DNA of 64,000 nucleotides from Spirodela intermedia (Eukaryota; Streptophyta; Magnoliopsida; Alismatales; Araceae). The stretch covers positions 2,175,001 to 2,239,000 of the forward strand of contig LR746277.1 of assembly GCA_902729315.2 (NCBI GenBank). The letters run 5' to 3'. Position 1 is the stretch's first letter. The number at the start of each line of letters is the position of its first letter. Shown here piece after piece: positions 46,004 through 59,127 of the stretch. The notes beneath the pieces are model-generated. The model did not search any database, was not told the origin of the DNA, and saw only the letters and a program-made list of their open reading frames with translations. Made by a program: the position numbers and the translations under genes.

Positions 46004-47690
46004 GTCTTCATTATCATGAGTTAATAATTAGTAAATAATATACTTTGAGTCTTAACTCATGATAAATAGACTTATATTTGTGTTAAATTGTGAAAAGTAA
46101 TTTTTAATTAATTAATATAATTTTTTAACTAATTATGTGATTTTCTATGAATTTATATAATTTTTAGAGTCATATTTTTGAGATAAATAAAGAAAAAAAA
46201 ATATAGCAAAATGGGGGAACTCGCTAGTTAGCCGGGCCAATAAACGGGTTAGAAGTACAATCAAAGGGAGCTACGAGTAGAGGCTCAAGTAGCTAGGATA
46301 AATGGGGGCACACGTGCACCACTTTTCTTTCACGTCACTAGTGACTAATTGATTGTGAGGTAAGAAGTGGTCGTACATACAAAAGAAAGAGACTCATTAC
46401 TTCTAAATGTGATATTACTATATATTCGTCTAAAACTTTGTCGTACAAGCGATGTGGGACTAAACTCGCATCACACCTTCTCCCAAAAAGTTTTAAAGAT
46501 TTGAATACCTAAATTATCTCTTCGTTATAATAAAGATATATCATGATGATGTACTTGATAAAGGTATTAGAGTACTTATTTCAATCTCTCTTATGTAGAC
46601 AGGCAACCAGCATAGATTTTTATCCTCTTAGAGTCAAAACTCATATTTTTATCTAATTATCACGACTTTCTTGTAGATCACTGATGAAGAATTAAGTCGT
46701 TAGAATCACTAGATCATCGGCAAAAATCTCGTCAATATGATTCGTAAAGTATTGTTACTAAAATAGTTGAATAATTCGTGATAAAAAGATTATGAATCTA
46801 TCAAGTAAATCATCTCTAATTGATTGACAAATAAGTTGTTGTTAGAAGAGGATGATCCATTGAGAGACAAGTTGTCACCTCTTAAGAGCGTACTAAATGC
46901 AATAAAGAGTCTCTTCTTGCTACGTGGACTTGAGGATGAAGCTTTCTTAACATGCACCCCACATTTATCTAGCTCTTCTCTATCAAATGACAGTCGTCAG
47001 AGATGATTTGATGATTTATTTCATTGATCTCTAAACTTCACAAAGAGATTTAGAGATTGCTTATGTTATCTTTATTTAAGAAGAGCATTCAAGGTAGTGG
47101 ACACTATATGATGATCTTCTCAAACACTCAAGATTCTAATGCATCGTCAATGCATTGCTGCCGCAACACTAAAACTCTATTTTCCTATTTTTAATTGAAT
47201 TTTTATTTTATTTAGTGATAATTTATATGATTTAAATTTACTAAGCTATACTTCCTTCAATTATAATTCTTTTAACTTTTACATATCTTAACTTGATTGA
47301 TTAAATCATCTGTAATTACTTATGTAAGAATCATCAAGTAGAACTCTATTTCTACTCGATTCACGTTCGTCGGGCGTTGACGTCATCTTGACATCCGAAC
47401 TCTTGTTTCCCTTTTTTATTAATTTTAAATATATTTTATTTTTATTTTCTAGTATAAAATTTATAGAAAATTATATATTTTGAAAAAAAATCTAAATAAT
47501 TACCTGATATTTCATTACATCTTTATGATCAACTTGGAAAATTATCATTATTTTTGGAAATTTTAATCAATTATAATTGATATATTTTTTCAAAAATACT
47601 TCTAAATATCTAAAAATTAGTATTTTCTAATTTTATAAATTTTAAATTTATGTGATTCACTATACAATGACTAAGTCATGTTACCCCTAT
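46004..47690. repeat. Copy A of an unclassified 1.7-kb repeat
   Basis: The copy begins with TCTTCATTATCATGAGTTAA, passes CTCGCTAGTTAGCCGGGCC (about 46220), AAATCATCTCTAATTGAT (about 46807), GTTGTCACCTCTTAAGA (about 46869) and GTTGACGTCATCTTGACATC (about 47377), and ends near GACTAAGTCATG (about 47667). All of these landmarks recur in the same order and orientation in copies B and C. No long ORF is conserved, and no reverse transcriptase, transposase or terminal inverted repeat was recognised. Confidence 0.8.
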
Positions 47691-48892
47691 TTGTTATTAA
47701 TCTTTGAGAGCTTTTAACATTTCAGATTTAGTGCTAGATGTTTCTCCTTCATTGATGATTCTTTTGTCCTAAATTTCTTGTGTGTAGCATCTATTGTCAA
47801 CTCCCTAATCTTTCAGTAGTACCTTAAGACTTGGATTCATTTTCACTACTTCTATTCTCCTCTCATTGACTAGTCTTACAAGCATCTTAAATGCCTTTGT
47901 ACCTTTCCTTCAATTTTCTTTTGGAAGTTTCCTTGAACTTCCATATTTTTGTGGGAAATTTTGATTTGATTCCTCATGTAGCTCCACCTACTCATGTACA
48001 TTCGACTATCTTTAGGCTCGCTTTTTTGAGAAATTCCATCTTGTTGTATTTTGTCATGGTTTCAATTTTCTTCTGTTGCTTCTACAAGAACTAAATTCAT
48101 TTTCTCTAAGTGTGAAGGTGCTAGCTATTCTCATAATTAAGCAATAAGTTGAACAAGTCAAGCTTCAATTGCTAAAATCACCATAACTAGTCACTATTTA
48201 GGTTTATTTTAATCCATGAGTTATTGCCATCTCATAGCACAACCATTATTGATTTGCCTACTCACTTTAATAACTAGATGTATTAAGTTCTCCTTTTTGG
48301 GGTTTTTCAAATGACAATAATATTTGGATGCCATTTGATTTCCAAGTTTGCATATGTCATGATCAAATTGTTGTTAATTTTGTATTAACTTTTGTAGATT
48401 TTTTTTTGTGGGTATAGCTTTATCACATTTTGCTCTTCCCTAAAATATCTTCTTTTTCTTTTCCCTTATATGATTCCATGTAGATTTAGTACAGAATAAT
48501 CCATCTTGTGTTAATGACCCTTATACATACATCTTTATGTGGAGAAATACAGATTTGTTCTCATGTAATCTCTTCAATTTTGTTGTTTTTCAATCTTACA
48601 ATTAGTTAGAGATAATTGCTAATCTATATAAAATTATTGATTGATTTGTATTTGTGGGTTATTTATCCTTATTCTTGGGGTCTGGACCAAAATTCTTCTT
48701 TTCATCCAATTATCATACAACACATTGATTTTTAATTTTATAATTTTTCATCTCATTAAAGGTTTCATGTCTATCCATATCATTTGAATTGTTTTTGTTC
48801 TTATTGGACCTTGTATTTTGTCCTTAGTATTTGTCATGTGCCATATTTTACCTTTATGTTTCAAGCAGAAAAGAATCCATATTTTGATGTTA
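47691..48892. other. AT-rich filler between repeat copy A and the LINE remnant
   Basis: No gene is recognised. The sequence is AT-rich and may be further eroded 3' LINE sequence, since it lies downstream of the reverse-transcriptase fragment on the minus strand, but stops in all frames prevent a secure reading. Confidence 0.4.
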
Positions 48893-49480
48893 TCATACCC
48901 TTTTCATCATAAGTGCTTTCATAGTTTCTCCTATTCTTCTAATTCTTAGTCCACCTTCCTTGGTGAAACAAATCTGATTCCATGATATCCAAAGATGTTT
49001 TCTATCATAATTTGAATCAGCCCAAAGAAACTTGGAGATAATCATGTCAATTACATGACATATTCCTTTTGCAACATCATATATTGATAGAAGATGTGTA
49101 GGCATACTACTAAAAACATATTTAAATAATGTCAATTTTCCACCCAAAAATAAAATTTGAGTCTTTTATTTATCCACTTTAGCTCTTACTTTTGTAATTC
49201 GTTCTTCAAAACATCTCATTTCACTAACTTTAATCTGGGGCATCCTAGGTAGGTAAAAGCTAGATGTCCTCTCCTAATGGAGGTTAAATTTTCAATCATA
49301 CCTATTCTTCTATCTTTGGCTTTGGTTGAAAATAAAAAGAACTCTTTAATTTATCAATTTGATGACTAGATGCACATTCATATTTCCTTAGGAACTCCAT
49401 TAGATTGTTGATTGAAACTTTCCCTCTATTCAAGAATATAATCATGTCACTTGCAAAAAGCTAATGAGAAATCTTCAAAC
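48893..49480 (-). mobile_element. Degenerate non-LTR retrotransposon (LINE) reverse-transcriptase fragment
   Basis: On the minus strand an 84-codon open segment (49147-48893) reads GGKLTLFKYVFSSMPTHLLS, then FLWADSNYDRKHLWISW and KEGGLRIRR, the conserved region after the catalytic core in plant LINE reverse transcriptases. Upstream (about 49456-49310) the frame-shifted remains read LFASDMIIFLNRG and MEFLRKYE; here the catalytic FADD box is changed to FASD and preceded by a stop. The element is truncated and inactive. No poly(A) tail or target duplication was located. Confidence 0.82.
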
Positions 49481-50184
49481 AATTTTTTTGTTAAGAGTAT
49501 GGATTCATTTCTTCTTGTTCTATTGTTGTATTTTTTTTTTACCAAGCTTCTAACTGTCAAAGAAAATAGGATATACTTCTTGCATTGAGCATGCTTCAGT
49601 GACTGCATTCAATACATCATGTTGACTTTAAAAAGATTTGAGAAGCAATAGATACTCATGCACTATCAAATATTTTCTAGCTTTATTCATCCCTCTTTCG
49701 TTAGTTTTCAAATAGCAACTATATGAGTGGTCCTATTCTTACAAAAAATTCATAATTGAACTTCTAGTATTAATAACATAAACTAAAGCAAGATCATAGC
49801 TTCATAAATATCATGTCCTCAATCATTTGCTAATGACTTTGAACTTTTTACAATCTATCTATATACCTTGACTCCTGAAAATATGATTGAAAAACAATTG
49901 ACTTATCACTCAAGCATTTTGGGTAGGTGATCCAAATGCTCCTTTAGATTGAAAATCTATTTGAGGACCAAATTTCACTAAATGAGCACACCTAAAACTA
50001 AAATTATTTAAAGTGTAAAATATATTCAAAGTATTTTAAACCCAAAAAGATATCGCCATGAATTCAAAAAACACATAGCAAGTAACAATGGCTATCTTTT
50101 ATTTATCCTTTTATTTGATATGTATTAGTTGATGAGATTCTACTAAGATAGGTTTTTGACATTACTTAATTAATTTAAAAGCTC
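49481..50184. other. AT-rich sequence between LINE and gypsy remnants
   Basis: No recognisable domain. It may contain eroded parts of either flanking element. Confidence 0.4.
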
Positions 50185-51480
50185 ATATGTATTCGAAACA
50201 ATATATTTTTATAAATAGTAATCTTGTTTAAGTCTTTGTAATTTATACAAAACTTGATTAGACTATCATTTTCTCACTATAAGTGCACTAGGCCTCCAAA
50301 GAACATTGTTACTAATTTGATGTGGTATGCTTCTAACTTGACAATTTTTCTTACATTTTGAGGTGTAATGGGGGCATTTTATAAGGTGTTTGCATCAATA
50401 GGCATTCTTTTGACACAAATATATAACGTTATCAACTTCATGCTGAAATGATAGTTTTGTTAGATGTGTCTCTAATTTGATATCTTGAAATAATTCTAAA
50501 ACACAAGTTACTTATGGGGGAGTTGACTTTGCTCTTCTCCTACTTTAATTATTATCAGTTGTCTCATGAATTTTTCATGAATCTTCCTCAACATCACCAA
50601 ATATGTCTCCTCTTCATGTCTTTACTTGTCTTTAGTTGTAGGGATAAGATCACCTAGAGATTTGACTAAGTCATTGTCACCCCTTTAAAAAACTAAAGGG
50701 ACTTACCTTTTCCAAGTAGTAACATCAAAATCAAAGGGATCAAAAAGTTCACACACTCTTTTCATGGGCCTATGTTCTATGTTGCATTATATCCCACTCA
50801 ACTTGAGACTTACACTTTCAAGTTTGTAGCATTGATTTTGAAGTTTCTTTGATTTAGTTCTAGCCTTAATTGGCTTTTCAATCACTTCATGAAAAAATTA
50901 TGAGTCACCCCACTATTTACCATCACTCTTGTGGGATGGCCATTGAGGGTGGCATTCACAAAGATAAATTGCTTCAACCTTTATAAACTCAACGTTTTAG
51001 TATTCTTAATGTTTGTAGTAGGTTGTGTTAGGAACTATTATGCAACCAAAAATAATTTATCCTACATAATAAGGGTTTAACCTTGCCTACATTTACCTCA
51101 TGTCTGTCCATCTAGACAATGCTCACTGCAATGTAGTGTCGAACTTTACCAATCCTCATTGGCCTAACTTTTAAGGGCCTCCCTTACCAACTCGATTGAG
51201 ATCGTCTCTACCTCTATTACAACTATTTAATTTTCTCAACCTCCTCATAGTTCTTGGGAGATCCTCGATACTCAAGTACTGAAGTTTGGCATCTTCCCAT
51301 GAATGCATTTTTACTACAAGTTAATTTGTTCAGTTTTGTCATATTCCAAGCTTTTAGTAATAATGACATGAAATTTTTCATGTATTCTCATATGATGCAC
51401 ATATGCTTTATGTACCTAGTGAGTCTCAAATTATCAAGACTATTTTTTAGGTTAGAATTGTTCCCTTAATTCTTGTAGCA
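50185..51480 (-). mobile_element. Degenerate Ty3/gypsy gag-protease-reverse transcriptase fragment
   Basis: Read on the minus strand, three pieces appear in the order of a gypsy polyprotein. They are a gag-like EYMKNFMSLLLKAWNM (about 51.4 kb); a retropepsin-like VNATLNGHPTRVMVNSGVTHNF (about 50.99-50.89 kb), in which the catalytic Asp of D(S/T)G is Asn; and the start of the reverse transcriptase, FCINYKDLNKITI (about 50.26-50.22 kb). Many stops and frameshifts separate them, so the element is dead. LTRs were not identified by eye, and the family within gypsy is not assigned. Confidence 0.75.
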
Positions 51481-52617
51481 AATATGTTTATGAGGTAATA
51501 ATTTGGTCTTGATTAAGATCTCCCAAACTCTATGTCACCTATCCTAACATATATTGTAATGTATAAGTTAGAAATTAACAAATTTTCTCTCTCTTTGATG
51601 TCACATTTACCTCAAGTTATTTTTGAAGATCACAAAATAAATTTTTAATCTCTTGCATATCTCTATAGCCTACAAAGCATTTGATGGCAAAACTTTGATG
51701 TATTATACTTTTTCTTATTTGAACACTATCTAGTTCACCCTTTCACTATGTCATCTCCTACTTGAGGTTGTTTGTCATAAACAAGGATGACTTTGACATT
51801 CATCTTCAATCTATGCATTGATGCAATCAGTGGCTTTAAAAGCTATTGTATAAAAATATTTGACTTATTCCTCTAACATCTAGAGCAAAGTCATCGATTT
51901 CTAAGATTTGGTTACCCTAAGTCTCCATGAGAACACTTAATTGTAAGAAAACAGAATTAGAAAATAACAACCTTACATGAACAATAAAATCACAACCCAT
52001 ATATCACTTTGTCACATAATTACCTATCAAAATGTTTTAATCGTGTGATGACCTTAGGCATACTCGTGATCTCAAGTAGCTTAACCTTTCATGACCAAGA
52101 GTTAAGCTCAAGGTACAACTCCTATACACAACTCCAAGGTAATTTTTATATTAGACACCTAACCCTTTATTTGGATAAATGATGTAGCATTGATGTTTGA
52201 TTGTACATCTGATGTGACACCCATGACATTAATCCATCTTATGTGCACCTCTCATACCACATGTGTTCATCATGCCTCACATGTTCATAGTGTCACATGT
52301 TCGCTTCAAGAATCTCATCTCACCAAGCCACCCATGTGACATCAACTTTTAGAAAAGTGACTGTACCATAACATAGTATAAGTTGTCACCTTCAACAAAA
52401 TTAATTACTCAAGACATGAGCTAACACACAATGTGATTAAATATTTATCACCATAAATAAGATCAAACTAACATTAGTGAAAGATAAAGTCACACAAGAT
52501 AAGGAATAGTATTTTTATTTTGTGCCAAATTTAGATAGTAAACCTAAATTTTACAATGAAGGTAAAGTTAACTCTTAGAGTTTTTTAAAAATAAAGTAGC
52601 TAAATGATAATTGATGT
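51481..52617. other. AT-rich sequence upstream of the gypsy remnant
   Basis: No open frame of note. By position it may be eroded gag or leader sequence of the minus-strand gypsy element. A short cluster of CACATGT/CATGTGAC-like repeats lies at about 52.2-52.35 kb. Confidence 0.4.
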
Positions 52618-52851
52618 GTCTTCATTATCATGAGTTAATAATTAATTAATAATATAGTTTTAATCTTAAGTCATGATAAATAGACTTATCTTTGTGTTAA
52701 ATTATAAAATATAATTTTAGTTGGTTAATGTGAATTTTTGACTCATTATGTATTTTTTTGAGAATTTATATAATTTTTATAACCATATTTTTTAGATAAA
52801 TATAGAAAAATAAAAATAAAAAGATAGAAAAAGGGGAGCACTTACTAATTA
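52618..52851. repeat. Detached head segment of the 1.7-kb repeat
   Basis: About 230 bp matching the first part of copy A (TTCATTATCATGAGTTAATA onward). It stops just after the equivalent of CTAGTTAG, where a second head immediately begins copy B. It is therefore a truncated extra unit joined to copy B. Confidence 0.75.
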
Positions 52852-54519
52852 GTCTTCATTATCATGAGTTAATATTAATTAGTAATATAATTTTAGCTTT
52901 AAATCATGATAAGTATACTTATATATGTGTTAAAATATAAAAAGTAGTTTTTAGTTGATTAATATATATTTTTGGCTAATTATGTGATTTTATGTGAATT
53001 TATATAATATTTATAATTATATTTTTGAGAGAAAAAAATAAAAATAAAAATAAAAAGGTTGAAACCCACTAGCTAATTGAGCCTACAAGCAGGTTGGTAG
53101 CATAGTCAAGTAGAGCTATGAGCTAGGGCTTGAGTGACCAAGGATTGACTAGTAGGGGAGACATGTCTGTCACTCCTCTTTCACGTCTCTAGTGGCCAGC
53201 CTCAAAGAGTGGTCGTACACACGTGATAAAGAAATACATTGATAAACAAATATCATATTACTATATATCCACTTCAAAACTTGGCATATAATTGATGCAA
53301 GAGACAAAATCAATGATCATTACCTTCTCGGAGGTGCCTAGATGATGTCACTTTATATGGATATTTGCATACTTATTTCACTCTTTTAGAGGTACCCTGA
53401 GCAACTGTCAAGGGTTCAAATCTTTAAAAAGTCAAAACTCATATTTTTATTTGATTAAATCATAATTTTTTATAAATTTATGGTGAACAATTAACCTATT
53501 AGAATCACTTATTTATTAGTAAAAATATTGTCAATATAATTTGTAGAGCATCATTACTAAAATTACTAAATAATTATGAATAAAAGAATTATGAAATCTA
53601 TTGAGTAAATCATCTCTAATTGATCGACGAACAAGCCATCATTAGAGGCCAATTTGTCAAGAGATGAGTTGTCACCTCTTGAGACCGTACTAGATTTGAT
53701 GAAGAACCTCTTCTTTATACACAGACCTAAGGATAGAAGCTCCATAAGATATGCCTCATCTCCATCCAACTCATCTCTATTAGGTGACAATCATAAGGGA
53801 GTCACAAAGTTGTTGGGTTTTTATTCTACTAGGTGACAATTGTCAAAGACGATTCAACGACCTACTTTATTAATTTCTAAACTTCACAAGAAGTTCTACA
53901 TATTACTCATGTCGTCTGTGTCTAAGGAGAGTCTTCAAGGTTATAGACATTGTACGATAATCATCTCAAACATAGAGAATTTTAACGATTACTATCACGA
54001 AGTTAAAACTCTATCTTTCCTACTTTAAACTTAATTTTTACTTAATTTAGTTATACTTTGTGTGATTTCAAGTTTCGAAACTCTTATTCATTGAATTACA
54101 ATTCTTCTTACTTTTACAAAATTTAATTTGACTTATTAAATCATTCGTAATCACTTACGTAAAAACCGTCAAGTAGAATTTTATTTCTATCTTATTCGCA
54201 TTCGCCGAGTGGTGATGTCATCATGACATCCACACCTTTATTTTTCTTTTTCATAAGTTTTTCAATATATTTTATATTCATTATTTAATATAAAAATTAT
54301 TTAAAAAAATATATTTTTTATTTTTTTGAAATAATATCTATTATTATCTTACATCCTTGTGATCAATTTGAAAATTCTCTATTATCTTTGGAACCTTTTA
54401 TCAAATTATAATTGATTTATTTATTCTTAAATATTTCTAAAATTCTAAACTTTCATAATTTTTAGTTTTTTCAATTTTAAATTTATGTGATTTATTATAT
54501 AACAGCTAAGTCACGTCAC
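52852..54519. repeat. Copy B of the 1.7-kb repeat
   Basis: Same landmark order as copy A: the TCTTCATTATCATGAG head, GAGTAAATCATCTCTAATTG (about 53605), GTTGTCACCTCTTGAGA (about 53668), GTGATGTCATCATGACATC (about 54213) and the CTAAGTCACGTCAC end (about 54506). It is clearly diverged from A, with many substitutions and indels. Confidence 0.8.
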
Positions 54520-56007
54520 TAGTTGGTCAATCAGGCCTACAAAATGGTCAAAAGCATAGTTGAGTGAAGTAGTGAGTAGGGGCTCAGGTGACTAAGGATG
54601 GACTAGTAAAAGAAATGTGTGCATCACTCTCCTTCTATGTCACTAGTGGATAGTTAAGCATAGGGCAAAGAATAATTGTACACACATGAGAAAGGGTCAC
54701 ATTAATTGCTAAATTTCATAATACTATATATCCACCTCAAAACTCAACATATAAGTGATGTGAGACTAAATTGACGATCACAACATGTTGTAAGATTTTA
54801 ATAATTTTAATATTTAAAATATTTCTTCTTTATCAGAAAGAGATACCTTTATGATATTATTTTATAATGATATTTGCATATGTATTTTACCTTCTCTCAT
54901 ATAAGCAAGTGACTAACGAGATTTGAATCTTACTAGAGCCAAAACTCATATTTTTATTTGATTAAATTATAATTTTTCTACGTATTTCTCGTGAATGATT
55001 AAGTTGTCAGAATTGCTCAATCATCAACAAAAGTCTTGTCAATGTGATTCGCGAAGTATCGTAATAATAATTGTTGAATGACTCTAAAAGAAAAGGATCA
55101 CAAATTCATCAAGTAAATCATCTCTAATTGATAGATGAACAAGTTGTTGTCGGGAAGATGATAATTTATTAGGAGATGAGTCAGCACCTCCTAAGAATAT
55201 ACCAGATGTAATGAAGAGCATCTTCTTGTTATATAGATTTGAGGGTAAAGCTTCCTAAGATGTGCCTCACCTCCATCTAACTCATCTTCATCAGGTAATA
55301 ACCACAGAGAGCCATAAAGTTATTTTTTTGCTCTGCTAGGTGATAACTGTCAGAGATGATTCGATGACCCACTTTATTAATTTATAGACTTTGCAATAAG
55401 ATCTATAAATTGTCTACATTGTCTATGTCCAAAAAGAGCCTTTGAGGCTGTAGACATTATATGATAATCTTCTCGATCATATAAAATTTTAGTAATCATT
55501 GTTATGAAGTCAGAACTCTACTTTTCTTGCTCTAAACTTAATTTTCACTTAATTTGGTGATATCTTATGTGATTTCAAGTTTTAAAACTATTCTTCATAA
55601 AATTACAATTCTTTTGACTTTTATAGAATTTAATTTGACCCATTAAATTATATGTAATCACTTACGTAAGAATCACTAGATAGAACTCTATTTTCACTTG
55701 ATTTGCATTTGTCAGGTGTTGATGTCATCTTGACATGCACACCCTTATTTTCTTTTCTTTTTATTTTTTTAATATTTATTTTAAAAATTATAAAAATTAT
55801 ATGATTTTAAAAAAATTTGAAATATTAGTTGATATTATTTTACATCCCTATGATCGACTTAGAAATTATCACTATTTTAGAACCTTTAATCAAATTATAA
55901 TTGATTTATTTGTTCTAGGATATTTTTAAAAATATAAAAAATAGTATTTTTTAGTTTTTTAAATTTTAAATTCATGTGATTTATTAAACAACTAAGTCAT
56001 GTCATTT
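54520..56007. repeat. Copy C of the repeat, head missing, directly adjoining copy B
   Basis: It starts at TAGTTGGTCAATCAGGCC (equivalent to CTAGTTAGCCGGGCC of copy A) and carries AAATCATCTCTAATTGAT (about 55117), GTTGATGTCATCTTGACAT (about 55717) and the ACTAAGTCATGTCA end. It lacks the roughly 230-bp head. B and C are in direct tandem, sharing the repeat end/start junction. Confidence 0.8.
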
Positions 56008-59000
56008 ATATAATATTTAAAAGTAAAAATAAGATAAAAGTGTGCATTTTTATCTTAATTTTATGAAGAAATAGTATGCAAATTAGACTTTTGATATTGA
56101 TATAAATTTATTTTTAAATTTTAGTAATCAAATTTTAATTTCTAATGTTTTTTAGATTTAACAATCTATATGTTATATTTAGAATAAAAAGGGTGCCATT
56201 TTTTAAGATTTTACCTTTAGTCATCACATCCCCCTTCATAGCTGCCAATTTTTTAAAATATATTTTATGCACATCTCTCCCCCATTTCTTCTTCTTACTC
56301 TTCTCACTTTACTTTCATGAGCTATATTTCTCTTAGCATTCCTCTCTTCTCTCTCAATCTTTTAATGTGTAAAAGGTAGTAAATCATTCTCTACTTCTTC
56401 CTCAATAGTTAGATCTTTAGTTTTGAATTTTACTTAGTTTTCATTACTTTATAGCTCTCCCTTTTGTGATCTCTTCGTAGGTGATAGATAGGGGGAGTTT
56501 TCTGTTTTTCAAAATTTTTGGCATGTTCTTCCCTTCTTCCCACATCCTCTTTGTTCTTATCTATTTGTTCACATTTCAAACATTTTATATATTTGTTTTT
56601 ACAATTTCCAGTCCTCCATTTCATCTTCAACTTTCATTTTCTCTCTCTCTGATGTTCTCTCTCACTAGCAAGTTTTCTCTTTTTCGAATTTTTTTCTCTT
56701 CTTCCCTCTTCTTTCCCATTATTTAATTTTTTTTCTCATTCAACATTATTTTTTCATTTTTTAACCTTCCTTTGCATTAGTGAGAAACCTCTTATTTGCA
56801 TTAGTTCTTCCTTTTTCTAGCAAATTGTCTTCATTCTGAAGCATTTTTCCTCTTTCTCTCTCATCCATTTTCTTTTCTAATTCTTAATGTAACCCAAGAA
56901 AACCTAACCAAAGAAGGACAAAATGTATTTGACTGAGGTGGAGAAAATTAATAGGATATGCAGAGCTGAAAAGATATTAATTTCATGTTCAAATAGAATA
57001 GAAGGCCTATGATGTATGAGGATAGAATTTGGCCCAAATTCTATTTCAGATGACTTAGTAGGATACTTTAGACACGTTAAATATGTCAAAATCTTAATTT
57101 TCGTATTTACTATTTCTCACAATTTATTTATGTAAAATAATCCCCTATTATGTTAATGATGCTCCTATTCCTTAGGGGTGCTCTAACATAATCCCCTCCT
57201 TTCTATTTAGGTTTTAATTAGATTTCAGTCTATTAAAATGCCCCATTTGTAGCCACAAAGGCATTCAAGTTTATTTTTATCAAACCCACAAAGTTTCGGT
57301 CTTTTGAGATTCTATTTCTCTATTGGTAAATTATAGCATCCTTTGTGGATTCAAGAGAATTATTTTGATCCTTGTGAACTCAAGGGTCAAGATTTCATTA
57401 TTATGTGGACTCAAGTATGTTTTAGATTTAAGGAGGAGATTTCAACTCTCTACAACACAAGTTACACCAACTTAATCAATTCATTTATTTCGTCAAATTT
57501 CCACTAGATCAGTTCTTCCCTTTTGATTTTTAGTCAATTCACATTTATTTTCATCGGTGATTTCTCACTTGCCAATGGAAACTATTCCTATTACAAGTTT
57601 CTCTCTCTTTCAATATTTTTTTCTCTTTTTCTAGTATTTTCCCTCTTCTCCGTTGCCTTTTTTTCTTTCTTATCTTTCCATTTTAATCATTTTTTTGTGT
57701 TTTTGTTTGTCAGTCTTTCCTTCACCAACGACCTCTTTCGACCACAGAGGTTTCTATTCTACAATCGGGAACCCTTTCACCATTGACCAGCCAAACGCCT
57801 TCGGCTGGTCAACTCTTCCCTCCCTTTTTCAATGTGACTCTCCTCTTTCTCCAACACGTTAGTCTTCTCCCCCGTTCTCCTCTCTATCCTCTCTTCCCTC
57901 TCTCTCTCCCCTATCGCCCTCTCTTCTCTCTCCTACTGCCTTCTCTACTCTCTCTTCTCTCTCTTAAATCCTAGTTTCTATTTTTATTTGGTTGTTATTT
58001 TAGTATATATTTTTTATTTCTATATAAAATGACTAATTTATCTCAAATACTTTTGTTTAATTATTCTATTTCAATTATTTACAGTTTTTAAGAACATAGG
58101 ATTTGTGATGAAAATCAATCAAAAAATATATGAATATTTGTCATGGACTCATCTAATATTTCATAATTATGTTTTAAGAGTTAAATTATAAATTTAAAAT
58201 TGAATGCTTATTTAACCCTAAAGTAGTATGTTATATGTTATGGAGGAGGAAATCTCTAATTTATGTATGTCCATTCTTAGAAGAATGCTCCATTAAAAAA
58301 TCTATAGTTCTAGAAAGTGATCTATGAGAGGCTTTAACTCGGGTCACTCTCATTCAACATCAATAGGAAACAGCATTAGTTAGGGTTATTATTATTTCTC
58401 TAGTCATAATGACTATTATGCCCACTGAGAGGCTCTACGTATGCAGTAACGTTGACTCATCTAGTGGTTTCGACGATTTATTGGCGAACTAATCGATCCA
58501 GGGTGTGAATCTCCCTTAACAGCTCAAACTTGACCGAGCTTTCAGCCGTTCCCACCCTTTGCCGCCTCATTATGACGTAAAAGTCACGTTGAAAGGAAGT
58601 CGTGTTGAACTTCTTGGGCATATTACCTGAGTGGGACCCTCCTTGAAGATATGTATGGTGGATATCCTCAACCTGAACCCAGTCAAAAACGAGGGGACCA
58701 ACCGTGGACCCCATCCACTGGGTTCCCAACATAAGAAAAATCGTCTTCTTACTTCTAGTATTCGACACGTTTATGATGTAGGAAATAATTAATTATTTAG
58801 TGATTCGCTCATTTCTGCCATCTTACTGCGGGGCCCAGCCGCTTACTGTAATCCTCAACCTCTCTATACGCACTCCGGCGGGCCCGCTCAGAACGTGCCG
58901 ACTTCCCGAGTCACTAATACGAGCTGAGGTGGCCCGCGGATTCTTCAGTCCGGTCGTCCGTTTTGAATGGGATGCCGGTAGGCACGCGCAGGGATGCCGA

Positions 59001-59051
59001 TGCCCGACACGTGTCAAGAGTTCAAGATACAAACGACACGACGAGAGGGGC
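56008..59051. other. AT-rich and pyrimidine-rich intergenic DNA upstream of the U-box gene
   Basis: No gene is supported. About 56.2-57.0 and 57.5-58.0 kb are very rich in C/T on the plus strand, giving several short Phe/Ser-rich spurious ORFs. From about 58.4 kb GC rises towards the U-box gene promoter. Confidence 0.55.
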
Positions 59052-59057
59052 TATATA
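59052..59057 (+). promoter_or_regulatory. Candidate TATA box of the PUB18/19-like gene
   Basis: TATATA in a GC-rich setting lies 71 bp upstream of the chosen ATG. Transcription starting about 30 bp downstream would exclude the upstream in-frame ATGs (58972, 59071), which supports the start at 59128. Confidence 0.5.
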
Positions 59058-59127
59058 CATCGGCCCCTCGATGAAATGGGAAAGGGTTCGTCTTTTGCCA
59101 GAAGCTTCTCCCCCAAATTCTCCCCCG

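Noticed and set aside
56145-57974. Phe/Ser/Leu-rich ORFs on the plus strand that look like membrane proteins
   Set aside because: They arise from C/T-rich low-complexity DNA with no conserved motif or splice structure.
58963-59127. In-frame N-terminal extension of the U-box protein
   Set aside because: The track begins at a TTG; in-frame ATGs at 58972 and 59071 lie upstream of the probable transcription start given the TATATA at 59052, and the family starts near [15 protein letters not shown].
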